Positions 5,046 through 7,853 of a stretch of DNA of 7,853 bases are shown here, piece after piece. Position 1 is the stretch's first letter. Each line of letters starts with the position of its first letter. Both the position numbers and the translations under genes were made by a program. The stretch is from the NCBI GenBank assembly GCA_028701635.1, contig JAQVQJ010000056.1:1-7853 (forward strand), written 5' to 3'. This stretch comes from Clostridia bacterium (GTDB lineage: Bacteria > Bacillota_A > Clostridia > Christensenellales > UBA1242). Under the pieces are notes generated by a model that ran no database searches, was not told the DNA's origin, and saw only the letters and a list, made by a program, of their open reading frames with translations.

Positions 5046-5912
5046 AAACTTTACTATTCCACTAGCACCACAAGGCAATATTATTCCTTCGTTAGTCCGT
5101 AATCCTACCTCATAAGCATCATTTTTAAACAATTTTCCTTTAAATTTTTCTTCTGTTACTAATTGTAAAATATTTTTAATTACTTGTGGTTGTAAGCCTG
5201 TCGTGTATGAATTAATAAGAACAAAGAGTGGTTTGTCACTCAATGTTTTGTAACAAAGTTTAACAAACTGGAATAGATTATCTTCTATTTTCCAAATTTC
5301 GCCGTTTGGACCTCTGCCATAAGAAGGAGGATCCATAATAATTGCATCGTAAAAATTTCCTCTGCGAATTTCTCTCTCAACGAATTTTTGGCAATCATCT
5401 ATTAATAGTCTAACTGGCGCATCTTTTAATCCAGATAACTCCAAATTTTCCTTTGCCCGTTCAACCATTCCTTTACTGGAATCAATGTGTGTTACGCTTG
5501 CTCCTGCCGATGCACAAGCAACCGTAGCGCCACCAGTGTATGCAAATAAATTTAAAACTTTTATTGGGCGGTTTGCTTCTTTAATTAAATCAATCATCTG
5601 TGCCCAATTTACTGCTTGCTCTGGAAATAGCCCTGTATGTTTAAATCCCATTGGTTTAATTCTAAATTTTAAATTTCTCCAAGCCACAGTCCATTCATTT
5701 TTAAAAGGTAAAAGTTCTTGCCAATATCCGCCGCCTGTCGATTCTCGAAGATAATGAGCATTTAACTCTTTTGATTCGGCTAGGTCGAATTTTGCCGGCC
5801 AAATAACTTGTGGATCAGGGCGAAGCAATTTTACATCTCCCCACCTTTCAAGTTTTTCACCATTTCCCGTCGCTATAACCTCAAAATCTTTCCATTCGGT
5901 ATTTATAAGCAT
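5043..5912 (-). CDS. Class I SAM-dependent methyltransferase, RlmI/RlmK-like (COG1092 type)
   Basis: This is a Rossmann-fold methyltransferase of the group related to 23S rRNA methylases; its substrate is unproven. With the start chosen here it has 289 residues. The N-terminus carries GNGEKLERWG and LLRPDPQVIW, a module shared by this uncharacterised subfamily; there is no PUA domain as in RlmI. FRIKPMGFKHTGLFPEQAVNW precedes SAM motif I, VLNLFAYTGG (119-128). ID (143-144) ends the next strand, and DPPSYGRG (194-201) is motif IV, with the DPPS form of RNA/DNA amino or base methylases. The start at 5912 is preferred over an upstream ATG at 5966 because AAGGGG sits 4 nt before it and homologues begin at this point; the longer form would overlap ileS by 46 nt with an alien MRNRRRENNN tail. 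It lies 8 nt after ileS and 8 nt before the pseudouridine synthase, suggesting a role in RNA modification. Confidence 0.87.
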   Translation of the reverse strand: MLINTEWKDFEVIATGNGEKLERWGDVKLLRPDPQVIWPAKFDLAESKELNAHYLRESTGGGYWQELLPFKNEWTVAWRNLKFRIKPMGFKHTGLFPEQAVNWAQMIDLIKEANRPIKVLNLFAYTGGATVACASAGASVTHIDSSKGMVERAKENLELSGLKDAPVRLLIDDCQKFVEREIRRGNFYDAIIMDPPSYGRGPNGEIWKIEDNLFQFVKLCYKTLSDKPLFVLINSYTTGLQPQVIKNILQLVTEEKFKGKLFKNDAYEVGLRTNEGIILPCGASGIVKF

Positions 5913-5916
5913 ATTA

Positions 5917-5923
5917 CCCCTTA
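5917..5923 (-). promoter_or_regulatory. Shine-Dalgarno fused to a stop codon (ileS to methyltransferase)
   Basis: The minus strand reads TAAGGGGTAATATG. The ileS TAA stop overlaps AAGGGG (5922-5917), followed by TAAT and the ATG at 5912. It decides the methyltransferase start and has the same spacing as the next junction at 5045-5032. Confidence 0.75.
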
Positions 5924-7853
5924 ATTCTTTAAATAAATTGTTATTTTCTCTTCTCCGATTTCGCATTCAGTTTTCAATGTTGGATTTTTAATATCATCGA
6001 CAATTTCTTTTGCCAAAACTTCTGCTTTGATTCTATCAAAATAAGTTTTAATAACTTCTTTTAATGTTTCGCTTTCTGTATTAAGTGAAACGGAAATTCT
6101 TTCTTCAACTTTAAAATCTGCTTCCTTTCTCATTACTTGAATCTGTCTTATCAATTCTCTTGAAAGTCCTTCAACTAATAAATCTCTGTCAATAGTAATA
6201 TCTAAAACAATTGTTTTGTCGTTTTCTGTTGCGATTACATATTCGCTTTTTGCTTTGTAATTTAAAATAAATAAATCTGCAGGTAAATCTTTGAATTCTC
6301 CAATAGTAACCTTTCCTTGTTTATACATATCAACATATTTTTTCAACATTACGTCGCTAATTTCTGCCAATAAGTTTTTAACTTTTTGAACTTCACCTTT
6401 TAGAACCTGCCCTGCTGTTTTGAAATTAACTGATAAGAACGCATCGTTAAATCTGTCGTTATTCTTTTCAAAAACAATCTTTTTAATATTCAACTCATCT
6501 TTGATAATGCTTTCAAATTCTCTAACAGCTTCTTCCGCTTCTGGCTTAACATTCAAATACATAGTTTTTAATGGCTGTTTAATTTTAATTTGATTTTCAT
6601 TTCTCAATCTTTGCGCAATTGTTATAACATCGCGAACGTCTTTTGTTTTACTTTCCAAATCTTCAAACTTACCAGCTTTAAAAGTTTCTGGATATCCCTC
6701 TAAGAATATACTTTCAGCGGATTTTGGCTCAATTTCTCTAACCATATTTTGCCAAATATGTTCTGACATAAAAGGTAAAATTGGACTCATAACTCTGCAA
6801 ACATTCTTTATTGAATTATACAAACTCCAATAAGCGTTTAATTTATCCTCTTCATCTTCCGATTTCCAAAATCTGCGTCTATTAACACGAATATACCAAT
6901 TTGTTAGATTGTCAATATAATCTTCAAATGCTTTTATTAGCATAAAATATTTATGATTATCATAACAATCTTTTGAAAGAGTTATCAATTTATTTGTTTC
7001 TTCTAATAACCATTTATCCGTTATATCAAAATCTTTTATATTTGGCTCAAATCCATCTAGTTTTGGATTATCGATTATTGCATAAGTGTTAAAGAACACA
7101 TAAGCATTCCATAAACCTAATAACTTTCTTTTTATCTCATCTGTAATTCCATAGCCAAAACGTGTATCGTTCATCATATTGTTTGCTGCAAATAAATAAC
7201 GTAGAACATCTGCCCCTGTTTTTTCAACTAACTCGTCAAAACTAACATTGTTCGGTCCAGATTTTGAAAACTTTGAACCATCTTCTGCGACAAGCATTGC
7301 AAAACCAATAACCTTCTTGTATGGTGCTCTGTGTTCTAGTGTTACACTCATAAAAAGTAACGAATAGAACCAAAGTCTAATTTGTTCTTTCATTTCTACT
7401 ACGCAATCAATAGGGAAATTCTTTTCCCAAAATTTCTTATCTGTGAAATATTTTTTCGTACTAAAAGGAGTAATGCCCGCATCAAGCCAACAATCTCCAA
7501 CTTCGGTAACTCTAGTTGCCTCGTTGCCACATTTTTTACACTTTACTTTTATTTTATCAATATATGGTCTATGAAGATGTGGAAGGGAATCAACCTCTTC
7601 AGCTGAAGATAATTCCTTCAATTCTTCTAATGAACCAACAACTACTAATTCTCCACATTTATCACAACGATAGAATGGAAGTGGTAATCCATAAAATCTC
7701 TTACGAGAAATATTCCAATCTCCCATATTATTTAACCAATCAAGCATTCTCTTTTTTAAGAATTCAGGTTGCCACTCAACAGTTTCAACAGCCTTTATTA
7801 ATTCCGGTCTAATCTCTTCTGCTTTAATATACCATTCTTTTGTCAAACGGAAA
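5921..7853 (-). CDS. ileS: Isoleucyl-tRNA synthetase, C-terminal two-thirds (5' end outside window)
   Basis: IleRS attaches isoleucine to tRNA-Ile. The frame is open to the window edge; the TTG at 7846-7844 is an internal leucine, not a start, since the catalytic core with HIGH and the editing domain must lie upstream. Counting that leucine as 1, LKKRMLDWLNNMGDWNISRKRFYG (30-53) is a core landmark, CDKC (61-64) and CKKC (103-106) form a zinc-knuckle-like pair, and DCWLDAG (118-124) replaces the usual DCWFDSG. KFSKSGPNN (192-200) stands at the KMSKS site; the second lysine, K195, is kept. The anticodon-binding domain follows, with WYIRVNRRRFW (near residue 317) and PILPFMSEHIW. The gene ends in a long C-terminal extension of the type 2 (eukaryote-like, IleS2) kind without a final zinc motif. 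About 400 residues are missing. It is the visible first gene of the minus-strand unit. Confidence 0.93.
   Translation of the reverse strand, partial: FRLTKEWYIKAEEIRPELIKAVETVEWQPEFLKKRMLDWLNNMGDWNISRKRFYGLPLPFYRCDKCGELVVVGSLEELKELSSAEEVDSLPHLHRPYIDKIKVKCKKCGNEATRVTEVGDCWLDAGITPFSTKKYFTDKKFWEKNFPIDCVVEMKEQIRLWFYSLLFMSVTLEHRAPYKKVIGFAMLVAEDGSKFSKSGPNNVSFDELVEKTGADVLRYLFAANNMMNDTRFGYGITDEIKRKLLGLWNAYVFFNTYAIIDNPKLDGFEPNIKDFDITDKWLLEETNKLITLSKDCYDNHKYFMLIKAFEDYIDNLTNWYIRVNRRRFWKSEDEEDKLNAYWSLYNSIKNVCRVMSPILPFMSEHIWQNMVREIEPKSAESIFLEGYPETFKAGKFEDLESKTKDVRDVITIAQRLRNENQIKIKQPLKTMYLNVKPEAEEAVREFESIIKDELNIKKIVFEKNNDRFNDAFLSVNFKTAGQVLKGEVQKVKNLLAEISDVMLKKYVDMYKQGKVTIGEFKDLPADLFILNYKAKSEYVIATENDKTIVLDITIDRDLLVEGLSRELIRQIQVMRKEADFKVEERISVSLNTESETLKEVIKTYFDRIKAEVLAKEIVDDIKNPTLKTECEIGEEKITIYLKN

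Noticed and set aside
5913..5966. Upstream ATG at 5966 for the methyltransferase, adding 18 residues
   Set aside because: It would overlap ileS by 46 nt, adds a basic tail unlike homologues, and the ATG at 5912 has a well-placed AAGGGG.
7382..7812. Plus-strand open frames opposite ileS, and similar frames opposite pepF, trhP, cdd and the methyltransferase
   Set aside because: They are antisense to conserved genes, have no recognisable domains or ribosome-binding sites, and are shadows of the real coding frames.
7844..7846. TTG as a possible start of the IleRS frame
   Set aside because: The frame stays open to the window edge and the catalytic HIGH and editing regions are missing, so the gene is truncated by the window.

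Overview
The window is AT-rich chromosomal DNA holding housekeeping genes. All visible stop codons are TAA except one TGA, and the tryptophan codons I checked are TGG, so the standard bacterial code fits. The protein families, the low GC content and the strong AAGGAG/AGGGG ribosome-binding sites on the minus strand point to a low-GC Gram-positive-type bacterium. An uncultured Clostridia/Bacilli relative is my best guess, but no feature fixes the taxonomy. I see no CRISPR array, insertion sequence, phage gene or obvious novel system. The interesting points are small-scale features of expression, tRNA decoding and protein variation.

Layout: (1) 1-36, minus strand: the 5' half of a tRNA-Leu, cut by the window edge inside its anticodon. 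The two visible anticodon bases are A34 and A35, which implies the rare bacterial anticodon AAG. It has a strong extended -10 promoter. (2) 37-155: a divergent promoter region. (3) 156-1068, plus strand: greA, then cdd. Each has a perfect TATAAT box directly upstream of its ATG and no Shine-Dalgarno sequence, so both look leaderless. (4) About 1059-1084: a weak bidirectional terminator between convergent gene sets. (5) 1083-7853, minus strand: in transcription order, ileS (5' part outside the window), a class I SAM-dependent methyltransferase, a RluA-family pseudouridine synthase, pepF, a 118-bp spacer with a GC-rich dispersed-type repeat, and a U32-family trhP-like gene.

The ileS-methyltransferase-pseudouridine synthase genes form a tightly coupled unit. 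At both junctions the upstream TAA stop overlaps the next gene's Shine-Dalgarno sequence and the gap is exactly 8 nt. pepF follows 42 nt later and is probably in the same transcript. trhP may be read through or have its own promoter.

The common theme is translation and RNA metabolism: isoleucyl-tRNA charging, RNA methylation, pseudouridylation, tRNA wobble-uridine hydroxylation (by homology) and transcript-cleavage rescue of RNA polymerase (GreA). Cytidine salvage and an oligopeptidase sit beside these. Two proteins are unusual: IleS has KFSKS in place of KMSKS, and the pseudouridine synthase carries a charged insertion of about 39 residues.
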